DNA from: Bacillota bacterium
Lineage (GTDB): Bacteria; Bacillota; Sulfobacillia; Sulfobacillales; Sulfobacillaceae
Length of the DNA stretch: 46,556 nt
Assembly: GCA_021797675.1 (NCBI GenBank)
Contig: JAJZZH010000213.1
Location: 1-46,556 of the forward strand
Direction: 5' to 3'
Each line of letters opens with the position of its first letter. Position 1 is the first letter of the stretch. A program made the translations under genes and the position numbers. Positions 15,452 to 23,563 of the stretch are shown here, one piece after another. A model generated the notes under the pieces. That model saw only the letters and a program-made list of their open reading frames with translations, did no database searches and was not told the DNA's origin.

Positions 15452-16534
15452 ATGACGGATACCGTACACGTTGGCGTCATTGGCTGCGGCAATATTGCGA
15501 TGGGCAAGCACCTGCCGGCGCTGGCGGAGATTCCCGGAGTCGCGGTGGATGTGTTTTGCGACGTAGTGGCCGAACGCGCCGAAGCGGCCCGACAACGGTT
15601 TGGCCACGCGACATCCGGTGTGGTTGCGGATTACCGGGCGATTTTGGATCGACCCCTGGATGCGGTGTATGTGTTGACGCCTAACCGATGGCACGCGGAG
15701 ATGACCATTGCCGCGCTCCGCGCGGGAAAGCACGTGCTCTGCGAAAAGCCCATGGCGATTACGGGGCAGGATGCCGACGCCATGGTTGCGGCGGCGGAGG
15801 AGGCCCAGCGCATTCTGACCATCGGATATCAAAACCGGTGGCGGCCGGAGGCGCAATATTTGAAGCGCGTCGCCGAGGAGGGGGCGCTGGGACGCATCTA
15901 TTTCGCCAAAGCCCTCGCCGTGCGCCGTCGGGGGGTGCCCATATACGGCGTGTTTTTGTCCGAAGCGGAGCAGGGGGGCGGGCCGCTCATCGATATCGGC
16001 ACGCATGCGCTCGACCTCACCCTCTGGCTGATGAACAATTACCAGCCCAAAATGGTGGTCGGCACCACATTCCGCGCGCTGGCCGAGCGATCCGGTGAGG
16101 TCAACCCGTGGGGGGTCTGGGATCCCCAGCAATACACCGTGGAAGATGCCGCGTTTGGGTATATCCAAATGACGGACGGCGCGCTGATCTGGCTGGAATC
16201 GAGCTGGGCCCTCAACACGTTGGAGGTCGGGGAGGCGCAAGCGGTCTTATGCGGTACCCAAGGGGGGGCGGATATGCGCCAAGGTGTGCGCATCAACGGC
16301 ACCGCTCACGGCGCGCTGGTCACCCAAATCCCAGATTTAGCGGTTAAACATGCGCAGTACACGGACGTTCCCTTGGAAACCCGGCCGGGCCTGACCGAGG
16401 CCAAGAGCTTTCTTCGCGCGGTGCGCGGAGAGGCGGTGCCCCTAGTGGAGCCCTGGCAGGCGGCGGTGGTCACCCGCGTGCTGGAGGCGATTTACACGTC
16501 AGCCCGCACGGGACAGCCGGTCTGGTTGGCATAA
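15452..16534 (+). CDS. Gfo/Idh/MocA-family oxidoreductase, first copy
   Basis: A 360-residue NAD(P)-dependent sugar oxidoreductase starting at ATG 15452 with AAAGGGG upstream. The N-terminal Rossmann fold shows VGVIGCGNIAMGKHLPAL and the conserved HVLCEKPMA with its catalytic-site lysine. The C-terminal domain has GYQNRWRPEAQYLKR and GGGPLIDIGTHALDLTLWLM, where IGTHALD supplies the typical D-x3-H pair. Family members oxidise or reduce a ring hydroxyl of sugars, inositols or glycosides. It lies between a ThuA gene and another Gfo/Idh gene. It could oxidise the glycoside (often at C3) before cleavage. The stereochemistry and substrate are unknown. Confidence 0.92.
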   Translation: MTDTVHVGVIGCGNIAMGKHLPALAEIPGVAVDVFCDVVAERAEAARQRFGHATSGVVADYRAILDRPLDAVYVLTPNRWHAEMTIAALRAGKHVLCEKPMAITGQDADAMVAAAEEAQRILTIGYQNRWRPEAQYLKRVAEEGALGRIYFAKALAVRRRGVPIYGVFLSEAEQGGGPLIDIGTHALDLTLWLMNNYQPKMVVGTTFRALAERSGEVNPWGVWDPQQYTVEDAAFGYIQMTDGALIWLESSWALNTLEVGEAQAVLCGTQGGADMRQGVRINGTAHGALVTQIPDLAVKHAQYTDVPLETRPGLTEAKSFLRAVRGEAVPLVEPWQAAVVTRVLEAIYTSARTGQPVWLA

Positions 16535-16644
16535 CGCGGCGTTCTCCGACCAGGCTTGCCGGTAGCGGCCTATCGGGTCGGGGGAGCCCAAGGCGCGAAC
16601 CCCAAATCCCAAGTCCCACCCAAGTCCCAAAGGAGGAATTCACA

Positions 16645-17697
16645 GTGCCCCAGACGGATGCCTTGCGCTGTGCCATCATCGGCTACGGCGCGGCGTTTCA
16701 TCAAGGGCGCCAGCACGCGCAGCGCATTACCGCCACCGACGGAATGCGCGTGACGGCGGTGTGTGACATCGATCCCGCATGCGTGGCGGCCGCGCAAGCG
16801 GATTTTCCAGGCATAGCGGGCTTTACCGACGTCGACCAGTTCTTATCCGCCGGGGTGGCGGATTTGGCCGTGCTCGTGCTTCCGCATCATCTGCACGCCC
16901 CGATTGCCGCAGCCTGCCTCCGAGGCGGGCTGGATGTCGTGTTGGAAAAACCGATGGCGCTCACCGTCGATGAGTGCACTCGGCTCATCACCCTGGCCCG
17001 CGAGCGAAAGCGCGTGCTCACCGTGTATCACAACCGGCGCTGGGACGGCGATTTTCGGACCTTGCGGGAGATTATTCAGGCGGGCACGATTGGCGAGGTG
17101 TTTCAGATCGAATACTTTGCCGGCGGCTATAGCCATCCGGGAACGTCTTGGCGGGCGGACAAGGCGGTGTCGGGCGGAGCGTTTTATGATTGGGGCGCCC
17201 ACGTCGTGGATTGGGTGCTGGGCCTCCTGGAGGGACAGCCGATGGCTTCGGTGACGGGATTTTTTCATCACCGGGTGTGGCACGACGTGACCAACGAGGA
17301 CCACGTGCAGGCGGTGATTCGATTTCAGGGCGGGGCGGTGGCCGATATTCAGCAGTCCTTCATCGCCATGGCGGACAAGGCCCGCTGGAGAATTTTGGGC
17401 ACGAAAGGCGCCATTGTCGCGCAGGGCGATCCTCGGAACAACCCCCAGTGCCAACTTCGCGTGGCCCACGGGGCATACCAAGCGGATATCGTCGTGCCGT
17501 ATGCGGAGACGGTCCGCGACGCCTTTTATCCCCGCCTCTATGCGCATCTGACGGCGGGGGCGCCGCTCGATGTCACGCCGGAGTCGGCCCGCCGGGTGAT
17601 TGCAGTCTTGGCCGGGGCCGAAGCGTCGTCGGCTTCTGGGCAGGCGGTGGCCATCCCCTTCGAAGACACGATGACCTTTCCCCACTGCCGCACCTAA
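16645..17697 (+). CDS. Gfo/Idh/MocA-family oxidoreductase, second copy
   Basis: A 350-residue relative of the preceding enzyme, from GTG 16645 with AAAGGAGG upstream. Motifs: CAIIGYGAAFHQGRQHAQRI (cofactor loop, with GYG-A-A in place of the usual GxGxxG), DVVLEKPMALTVDE, HNRRWDGDFRTLREII and SGGAFYDWGAHVVDWVLGLL, in which D-x3-H is the expected catalytic pair. Similarity to the first copy is limited outside these motifs, so it is not a recent duplicate and probably handles another step, for example reduction of the cleaved keto-sugar. It is followed by a ThuA gene after 42 bp, giving the order ThuA, Gfo/Idh, Gfo/Idh, ThuA. Confidence 0.92.
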   Translation: MPQTDALRCAIIGYGAAFHQGRQHAQRITATDGMRVTAVCDIDPACVAAAQADFPGIAGFTDVDQFLSAGVADLAVLVLPHHLHAPIAAACLRGGLDVVLEKPMALTVDECTRLITLARERKRVLTVYHNRRWDGDFRTLREIIQAGTIGEVFQIEYFAGGYSHPGTSWRADKAVSGGAFYDWGAHVVDWVLGLLEGQPMASVTGFFHHRVWHDVTNEDHVQAVIRFQGGAVADIQQSFIAMADKARWRILGTKGAIVAQGDPRNNPQCQLRVAHGAYQADIVVPYAETVRDAFYPRLYAHLTAGAPLDVTPESARRVIAVLAGAEASSASGQAVAIPFEDTMTFPHCRT

Positions 17698-17739
17698 GGC
17701 CCGCGGCAGAGGCCGAACGAGAACAAAGGAGGCAGCGCC

Positions 17740-18360
17740 ATGCGGTGCTTGATTTTGGGTGGGATGACGGAACGCTTTCATCAGTTCTGGGTGAACGGGC
17801 CAGCGATTCGGCAGGCGGTGACGGGCGAGGGCGGGGAGGGGTTCTTGACGGAAGATTTGGCGGTGTTGGCCTCGCCGGAGCTCGACCGCTATGACGTGAT
17901 CATCAATTACACCACCGGACGGGACCTGACCGACGCCGAAGCCGAGGGGCTTTTGGGCTTTGTGCGCGCCGGCCGCGGACTCGTGGCGGTGCATAACGGG
18001 GCGGATACCTTTCGCAGCCATCCGGCGTACCGCGCGCTGTTGGGCGGGAGCTTCGTGCACCATCCCCCGCAGCTCGACATTGCGGTGGAGTACGTCGGCG
18101 AGCATCCCATGCTCAGCGGGCTGGCGCCATTTACCGTCCACGACGAGCTCTATCTCCTCGACTGGGACCCGGACCGGGTTCAGGTGCTGGCCGTCACCCA
18201 CAGCTACGAGGATCGCGAGATTCCCCTGCTGTGGGTGCGAGAAGCCGGACAAGGGCGGGTGGTGTACTGCTCCTTGGGGCATAACCTGGAGACCCTCAGG
18301 CATCCGGCGCTGCAAACGGTGATTGCGCGAGGGGTCCAATGGGCTGGGCGAGTCGGCTAG
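17740..18360 (+). CDS. ThuA-like domain protein, second copy
   Basis: A 206-residue ThuA-family protein from ATG 17740 with AAAGGAGG upstream. Motifs: CLILGGMTERFHQFW, ELDRYDVIINYTTGRDLTDAE, GLVAVHNGADTFRSHPAYRALLGGSFVHHP, DELYLLDWDPDRVQVLAV and GQGRVVYCSLGHNLETLRHPA. These match the short ThuA form better than the first copy does, so the two copies probably act on different substrates or steps. It lies in tight order after two Gfo/Idh genes and 33 bp before the glycosidase-like gene. Cytoplasmic; no signal peptide. Confidence 0.88.
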   Translation: MRCLILGGMTERFHQFWVNGPAIRQAVTGEGGEGFLTEDLAVLASPELDRYDVIINYTTGRDLTDAEAEGLLGFVRAGRGLVAVHNGADTFRSHPAYRALLGGSFVHHPPQLDIAVEYVGEHPMLSGLAPFTVHDELYLLDWDPDRVQVLAVTHSYEDREIPLLWVREAGQGRVVYCSLGHNLETLRHPALQTVIARGVQWAGRVG

Positions 18361-18393
18361 ATTTGCCGCCAATAAGCGAAGGGGAGGGACCCG

Positions 18394-20535
18394 ATGGCTT
18401 GGTCGTTAGCGACTTCGCGCTTACAATTGGATTTCGACGCGCAAGGGCGGATCGCAGGGCTCCATCATCAGGGCTTGGGCACAGCGCTGTGGCAAGGGCC
18501 GCCGGCGAGTCCTTGGCGTCTGGTCTTTCGTACCGAGGATAATCTGGAGTGCATGGTGGATGCCACCGGTCAGCAGGCGCTGGCGGAGGTCAGCGCCGAT
18601 GCCGCGATCTTCGATTACCCCGCACTCGTCTGGAACGGTGTAGGGTTGGCGATTCACGTCACGTATCGCGCCACGGTGGCCGACGATCTGATCCAATGGC
18701 ACATTCAGTTGCATAACAAAAGTTCGTGGACCATCACCGAGGTGTGGTTCCCTTGGTTGCAGCATCTGGGACCGCTCTCCGGCGATGGTTCGGAGGACGG
18801 GCTGCTGTGGCCGCAGGGCTGTGGGCGGCGGGTGACCGGTCCCCTGCAGGCGTTGGCCAGGCCGCACGGGTGGTGGGGATATAACAGCCATGAGCGGCAA
18901 TTGCGGCTGTGGTATCCGGGACAGGCCGCGATGCAGTGGTATGCCTTAAGCGCGGAGTCTGGCGGCGTGTATTTTTCGGTCGCGGAGGATGGATCGTTTA
19001 CTTCTACCTGCCTCAATGTTACGGGCAACCCCGACCCCACGCCGTCGCTCAGTTGTTCTATCGTCAAGTATCCGTTCTTGGCCCCGAAGGGTCGATGGGA
19101 GTCCCCCGCATATCACGTCGCTTTGTATGAGGGCCCCTGGACCGAGGCGGCGCGCCGCTATCGAGCCGCCTCGACGTGGTGGGCGGCCCCCCGCGTGCCT
19201 CCGTGGGTCTTGACCTGGCCGGGGTGGTTATTGATCATCCTGAAGCGACAAACCGGTGAAATCTTTTGGCGGTATGCGGATCTGCCCGAGTTGCACCGGG
19301 ATGCCGCGGCGGGCGGCATCGACACCGTATTCGTGTTTGGGTGGCACCAGGGTGGACATGACCACCGCTACCCGGAATACGACTGCGATCCCGCCATGGG
19401 CGGAGAACAGGGGCTGGTTGACGCCATCGCCGCGGTGCAGCAGGCTGGGGGGCGAGTGGTGCTCTATACCCAAGGACGCATCATGGACCGGACCACCCCC
19501 TTTTATCAGCAGATCGGCCGCCGCATCGCGGCCAAGACCTATTGGGGCGACGACTATGAAGAGCACATCCCGCCCTGGGGGGCCGCCACGCTGCACGATA
19601 AGCGCAGCGGCAACGAACTGCACTTCTCGGTCGCCTGTGCGGCGACCCCGGAATGGCAGCAACAGTTGGAGGATCAGACGCGTCTGGTGCTGGACATGGG
19701 CGCCGACGGCATTCTCTATGACCAAGAAGGCGGGGCGTTCCACTTTTTGTGCTATGACGCGAATCATCCCCATGCGAGCCCCGCTCAGGCGTGGGGAAAG
19801 CCGCGCCTGGACACGTTCAAGGCCATTCGGGCCAGGGCCAAGCAGCGGGATGCCGAGACCGTCCTGGTGGGAGAAAATCTGAGTGACATGATGACGCAGG
19901 TCTTTGACATCATTCATGGAGGGGGTTTTGCCTTTGTGCCGTCCCCCGAGGCCTTCCCCGATTTGTTTCGCTTCGCGTTTCCCGAGGTGGTGATGACCAA
20001 CCGCATCATCGCCGAAGAGGACTTTTATTCCGCGGGCTATGCCTGGGTGCATGGTTTTCGCTTTGACGTGGAAATCGACGGGGCGACCGGGTCCATGCGG
20101 CGATCCCCCGGCCTGACCCGCTTTCTCCAACGCTTGAGGGAGCTCCGGGACCGCTATGCGCCGTGGCTGTTGTACGGCAAGTATCTTAGCCCGACGCCGC
20201 GGGGGTTGGAGGGCCTCGATGCGGTCTACCCAGTGACGGTCGAGGGCACCGGGGCGGTTGTGCGGGGCTTCGCATCGACGGCCGCCGAGGCCGCCGAGCT
20301 TGCGGTCTGTCTTTGGAATGACGGCCAGGCCGACGTGTCGGTTCAGATAGACCGCGATCCGCGGGAGCGGCATGGTGCCGTTCACGTCGTCGGTTCCCAC
20401 CCCGATGCCGATCGGGTGGTGGCTCCGGTTGGCGACACGCTGCGCTGGACGCTGCCGCCTTTGGCGGTCAGCGTCGTGATGGTGTCGGCATCCCCGACCA
20501 GCGCTACGCGGATCCAGGTGGCCAGCAACCCCTAA
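18394..20535 (+). CDS. Large glycosidase-like protein, DUF6259 type
   Basis: A 713-residue protein from ATG 18394 with GGGAGGGA upstream. The first about 260 residues are a beta-sandwich of the kind that precedes glycosidase barrels (LQLDFDAQGRIAGLHHQGLG; HNKSSWTITEVWFPWLQHLG). The central part looks like a TIM barrel: GGIDTVFVFGWHQGGHDHRYPEY, VLYTQGRIMD, and LVLDMGADGILYDQEGG, where the aspartate or acidic residues of YDQE are candidate catalytic groups. A C-terminal beta domain follows. It resembles the DUF6259 family of putative glycoside hydrolases; there is no signal peptide, so substrate must be taken up first. It probably hydrolyses the oligosaccharide handled by the ThuA-Gfo/Idh enzymes. 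Substrate unknown. Confidence 0.75.
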   Translation: MAWSLATSRLQLDFDAQGRIAGLHHQGLGTALWQGPPASPWRLVFRTEDNLECMVDATGQQALAEVSADAAIFDYPALVWNGVGLAIHVTYRATVADDLIQWHIQLHNKSSWTITEVWFPWLQHLGPLSGDGSEDGLLWPQGCGRRVTGPLQALARPHGWWGYNSHERQLRLWYPGQAAMQWYALSAESGGVYFSVAEDGSFTSTCLNVTGNPDPTPSLSCSIVKYPFLAPKGRWESPAYHVALYEGPWTEAARRYRAASTWWAAPRVPPWVLTWPGWLLIILKRQTGEIFWRYADLPELHRDAAAGGIDTVFVFGWHQGGHDHRYPEYDCDPAMGGEQGLVDAIAAVQQAGGRVVLYTQGRIMDRTTPFYQQIGRRIAAKTYWGDDYEEHIPPWGAATLHDKRSGNELHFSVACAATPEWQQQLEDQTRLVLDMGADGILYDQEGGAFHFLCYDANHPHASPAQAWGKPRLDTFKAIRARAKQRDAETVLVGENLSDMMTQVFDIIHGGGFAFVPSPEAFPDLFRFAFPEVVMTNRIIAEEDFYSAGYAWVHGFRFDVEIDGATGSMRRSPGLTRFLQRLRELRDRYAPWLLYGKYLSPTPRGLEGLDAVYPVTVEGTGAVVRGFASTAAEAAELAVCLWNDGQADVSVQIDRDPRERHGAVHVVGSHPDADRVVAPVGDTLRWTLPPLAVSVVMVSASPTSATRIQVASNP

Positions 20536-20911
20536 CGCGGATGCTGGCGGCGTTGCGGGCGGCCTTGGCCGGAATCTGCGGAACGGCTTTGGAAGAATAC
20601 CGGGCTGGTCCCGTGGTCATTCCGGTTCGGAATCCGCGGACGCCCGGGGACAGCGCCCCGGATTTTGGGGCATGAGTTTTCAGGCGGGGTCGAGACCGCA
20701 GCTCCTGGAGCAACGCACCTCGGTCCTGGCGATCGGGTGGCAGCCGATGTCTTGGACTAAGGCGGCCGGTGTGGACCGGGCGTGCGCCATCAGTACCCCT
20801 GGGCGAGGTCCAGGGCGCCTTGAGGGAGACCGCTCACGGCGGTTTGGTGGAACGCGCGTGAGCGGTCCGGCCTGTGCTTTTGGGTCCCCCGGCATGCTGC
20901 CAGGAGATCAC
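20536..20911. other. Spacer, probably remains of a deleted dehydrogenase gene
   Basis: No recognisable domain between the DUF6259-type gene and the dehydrogenase stub. The frame of the stub is open back to 20672, but that translation does not resemble the N-terminal catalytic domain of the family. Confidence 0.45.
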
Positions 20912-21220
20912 GCAGCCCTCGCCCGGCCGAGGGGGCGATGGATGCGCGTGGTGAAGGACCCTACCGCGATTCCGACGCTGACCTTGGTGCAGGGTGAACG
21001 CGAACTCGTCGGATCGCTTAGCCATCTCGCCGGAGAAGATTTTGCCGAAGCGGTGGACTTGTTGCACGACGGTGTCATCCAGGTGGAGACCATCATTTCG
21101 GGACGCTATCCGTTGGCCTGTGCTCCCGCGGTGTTTGAGCGCTTGAGCCAGGGCACCCTGGATGATGCAGTCAAAGTATTGCTGCAGCCCAGCTCAGGAA
21201 CGGGTTCCACCGCGTGCTGA
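20912..21220 (+). pseudogene. C-terminal stub of a zinc-type alcohol/polyol dehydrogenase
   Basis: The frame reads ALARPRGRWMRVV, TLVQGERELVGSLSHLAGEDF, AEAVDLLHDGVIQVETIISG and RYPLACAPAVFERLSQGTLDD then KVLLQPS. This is the C-terminal part of medium-chain dehydrogenases such as sorbitol or threonine dehydrogenase: end of the Rossmann fold, then the returning catalytic-domain helices. The N-terminal zinc-binding domain and nucleotide loop are missing, so it is non-functional. It sits in the operon position where an intact dehydrogenase of block A would have been. Confidence 0.7.
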
Positions 21221-21253
21221 GGAGATCATCGAGGATTGAAAGGAGTCGAGAGG

Positions 21254-22471
21254 GTGAAGATCACCGCCGTGGAAACGATCGGTCTACCCGAGTTTCCGAA
21301 CTTGCTCTGGGTACAAGTCCACACCGACGAGGGATTCACGGGGCTCGGGGAGACCTTCTTTGGGAGTCAGGCGGTGGCTGCCTGGATCCACGAAAGCGCA
21401 GCCCCGGTGTTGCTGGGCCAAGACGCGCTCGCCATCGAACGGCATTGGCAGGCGTTGGTGGGCTTCATCGGGGGGACGGGCACGGGCGCGGAAAACCGAG
21501 GACGCTCCGCGATCGACATCGCCTTGTGGGATATTCTCGGCCAAGCCAGCGGCCAACCCTTGTACCAGTTATGGGGCGGGGCGGTCCGCGAGCGCATCCC
21601 CGTGTACAATACGTGCGCGGGTCCCGACTATACCCGACAGCGCCCGCACCACGCCCATCTGCCGGTGGAAAATTGGGGAATGGGAAGTCACGGCGGTCGC
21701 TATGAAGACCTAGAGGCCTTTCTTCATCACGCCGACGAGCTGGCGGGGAGCTTAGTGGAAGAAGGCTATTTCGGCATGAAAATCTGGCCGTTGGACCTCT
21801 ATGCGGACCAATTCGGCGGCCATGCCTTGCCGGGCTCCAGCCTGAAACAGGCCCTCGAACCGTTCGAAAAAATCCGTCGGGCGGTCGGCGACGACATTGA
21901 AATCCTGGTGGAAATGCATGCCAAGTGGGATCTGCCTGCCGCCAAGGCTATTGCCAAGGCCTTGGAAGCCTACCGTCCCTATTGGTTTGAAGATCCGATT
22001 GCCGCCCGCAGCTGCGCTGCGCTCGCTGATTTTGCCCAATCGACCTGGGTGGCCACGGCGGCCAGTGAAACGTTGGGAACGCGATGGGGATACCGAGACC
22101 TATTAGATCATAACGCGGTCGGCGTGGTGATTTTTGATCCGACGTGGACCGGGGGAGCTTCGGAAGCTCGGCGCATTGCGGCAATCGCCGAGACGTACGA
22201 GCGTCCGGTGGCGGCGCACGACTGCGTCGGGCCGGTCGCCCTGGCGGTGGACAGTCACCTGGCCATGCACGTGCCCAACGTGGCCCTTCAGGAAGTGGTG
22301 CGGGCGTATTATTTTGGATGGTATCAGGACCTGGTGACCACGTTGCCCAGGCTGCAGCAGGGATACCTGTATCCGCTGACGGCACCGGGCCTGGGCCTGC
22401 AATTGCAACCCGACGTGCTGAACCGGGTCGACTGCGACCGTCGGGTGAGTCGCCAGGAATTGCATCCCTAA
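21254..22471 (+). CDS. Mandelate racemase/muconate lactonising-family sugar acid dehydratase
   Basis: A 405-residue enolase-superfamily enzyme from GTG 21254 with GGAG 9 bp upstream. The N-terminal capping domain begins VKITAVETIGLPEFPNLLWV and includes GEDT-like FTGLGETFFGSQAVA. The barrel shows FGMKIWPLD (first acid-base lysine region), EILVEMHAKWD (first metal ligand), YWFEDP (second), AASETLGTRWGYRDLL (third) and PVAAHDCVGPVALAVDSHLAMH, where the histidine is the probable second base. Such enzymes dehydrate sugar acids (galactonate, mannonate, gluconate and others) to 2-keto-3-deoxy acids. It would feed a sugar acid from the block A pathway into the KDG or KDPG route encoded in block B. 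Exact substrate unknown. Confidence 0.88.
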   Translation: MKITAVETIGLPEFPNLLWVQVHTDEGFTGLGETFFGSQAVAAWIHESAAPVLLGQDALAIERHWQALVGFIGGTGTGAENRGRSAIDIALWDILGQASGQPLYQLWGGAVRERIPVYNTCAGPDYTRQRPHHAHLPVENWGMGSHGGRYEDLEAFLHHADELAGSLVEEGYFGMKIWPLDLYADQFGGHALPGSSLKQALEPFEKIRRAVGDDIEILVEMHAKWDLPAAKAIAKALEAYRPYWFEDPIAARSCAALADFAQSTWVATAASETLGTRWGYRDLLDHNAVGVVIFDPTWTGGASEARRIAAIAETYERPVAAHDCVGPVALAVDSHLAMHVPNVALQEVVRAYYFGWYQDLVTTLPRLQQGYLYPLTAPGLGLQLQPDVLNRVDCDRRVSRQELHP

Positions 22472-22549
22472 CGTTACTTTCACAGTTGGTCGGCACCGTT
22501 TTTGAGACGCCAAGTCCCATGCGGGTTTCGCCGCGGCCTGTTGTGGCAC

Positions 22550-22790
22550 CTACTGCGTGAGGGCCGTGTGGTACGGCGCCAAGCCAAAATGCTGAAAGAG
22601 TTTGTCTTGGTCGGCCGTACGTTCGGTGACCCGCAAGACCGGGCGTTCCCGGCGCCCTGGCGCCGGCAGGTCGACGACCAACTTGATGTCTGCCAGGGTT
22701 TCCAGAACCGCGTCGAAGCCGGTGGTGATCCCAGCCGCTCGGATTTCTCAGTGCAAGAGCGAGGCCAAGCCGCAATAGGCGATCCCACCG
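22550..22790 (-). pseudogene. Transposase fragment, C-terminal part (IS1634-like)
   Basis: On the minus strand one frame reads YCGLASLLH, a stop codon, EIRAAGITTGFDAVLETLAD, IKLVVDLPAPG and LRVTERTADQDKLFQHFGLAPYH, ending at TAG 22550-22552. This matches the conserved C-terminus of IS1634-type DDE transposases (alpha-helical LLLLSLL, then LLExLxxI, a V-rich strand and TERTxxQxxLFxxLGL). The rest of the gene is missing on this strand. Fragment class is moderately sure; the exact IS family is inferred. Confidence 0.55.
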
Positions 22791-22799
22791 CCTTTGGGG

Positions 22800-23110
22800 A
22801 CGCCCTGGATCGCTTGCACACGCGCTATACGCAAATGGCCGCCCTGGCGGGCGACCGGATCACGGTGGTCTTTGACCAAAGCAACAAGGTCTGGTAGCGA
22901 GCGTGGTCGGGGGTGAGTAGCTGGGGTGCCCCGCCATCGTCGGGATCTGTTCGCGATTGCCCGGACGGCCTATCGGTTTGTCGATGAGGCCCGCTGACCA
23001 GGGATCCTCGCCTATGTTGAGGATCAAGTGGTCTTTGGCCAGCCGGGCCGGTGGTCACCTACAATCCGGCCTTATGGGACACGGTCAGTTCAGTTGCGTC
23101 AACAGATGGC
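22800..23110 (+). pseudogene. Transposase fragment, central part (IS1634-like), opposite orientation
   Basis: On the plus strand broken frames read DRLHTRYTQMAALAGDRITV followed by VVFDQSNK, matching the VTLVFDKGNNS catalytic-site block of IS1634-type transposases, then RRDLFAIARTAYRFVDEAR, a stop codon, and GILAYVEDQVVFGQPG with VVTYNPALWDT in the next frame, matching the LLAVPLSxYxxVDxxRFPGVxAYRT segment. Frameshifts and stops make it non-functional. Together with the reverse-oriented C-terminal piece next to it, this indicates a rearranged insertion element between the two catabolic blocks. Confidence 0.55.
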
Positions 23111-23563
23111 CAAGGGCCCCCATATGAGCACGTACGAGTTGAGCCAGGTCACTGCGGTCGGAATGTTTCAAGAGACACATGTCTGCGCTTTCGAGATACT
23201 GAGGAAACGTCTGCATGCCATCACTAACTCTTAAACGGGTTGCTTGTTTCTTCCGCTTCGATAAATCCATTGGTTGTTCTAAAACACGTGCTTTAAGGGC
23301 ACGGTTGGCAAAGGCTAAGATGATCAACATGGTCAGTTGTCCTCAAGAGCCACATCGTAATTGTTTTTGTCGAAACTTTGGCTAGCGAAGAGAGACACAC
23401 GCCTTGCTAAAAATATATACTCACGATATACTAATGAAAAATGCCATAGTATTCACTCTGATACGAAATACACACCAAAACAACGGAAAGCGTCAAGAGA
23501 AGGACTTATGCGACATTGCCCACTGCGATAGTAACGACACGATGAGCAAGGGAGTAATAGGCG
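23111..23563. other. AT-richer intergenic region before the first GH38 gene
   Basis: Distinctly AT-richer than the flanks from about 23230. It contains the sigma-A-like promoter at 23404-23432. A minus-strand open frame (23085-23330) lacks a ribosome binding site and recognisable domain. Confidence 0.5.
23404..23432 (+). promoter_or_regulatory. Sigma-A-type promoter for the block B operon
   Basis: TTGCTA (23404-23409) and TATACT (23427-23432) are separated by exactly 17 bp, close to the TTGACA-17-TATAAT consensus. The site lies about 130 bp before the first GH38 start codon, leaving a 5' leader that could carry further control. Confidence 0.6.

Noticed and set aside
16843-18372. 509-codon minus-strand frame
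   Set aside because: Shadow of the Gfo/Idh and ThuA genes on the plus strand; histidine- and arginine-rich translation without domain.
19228-20400. 390-codon minus-strand frame
   Set aside because: Shadow of the DUF6259-type gene.
23085-23330. 81-codon minus-strand ORF with protein-like composition
   Set aside because: No ribosome binding site, no recognisable family, overlaps the transposase fragment. Might be eroded coding sequence.
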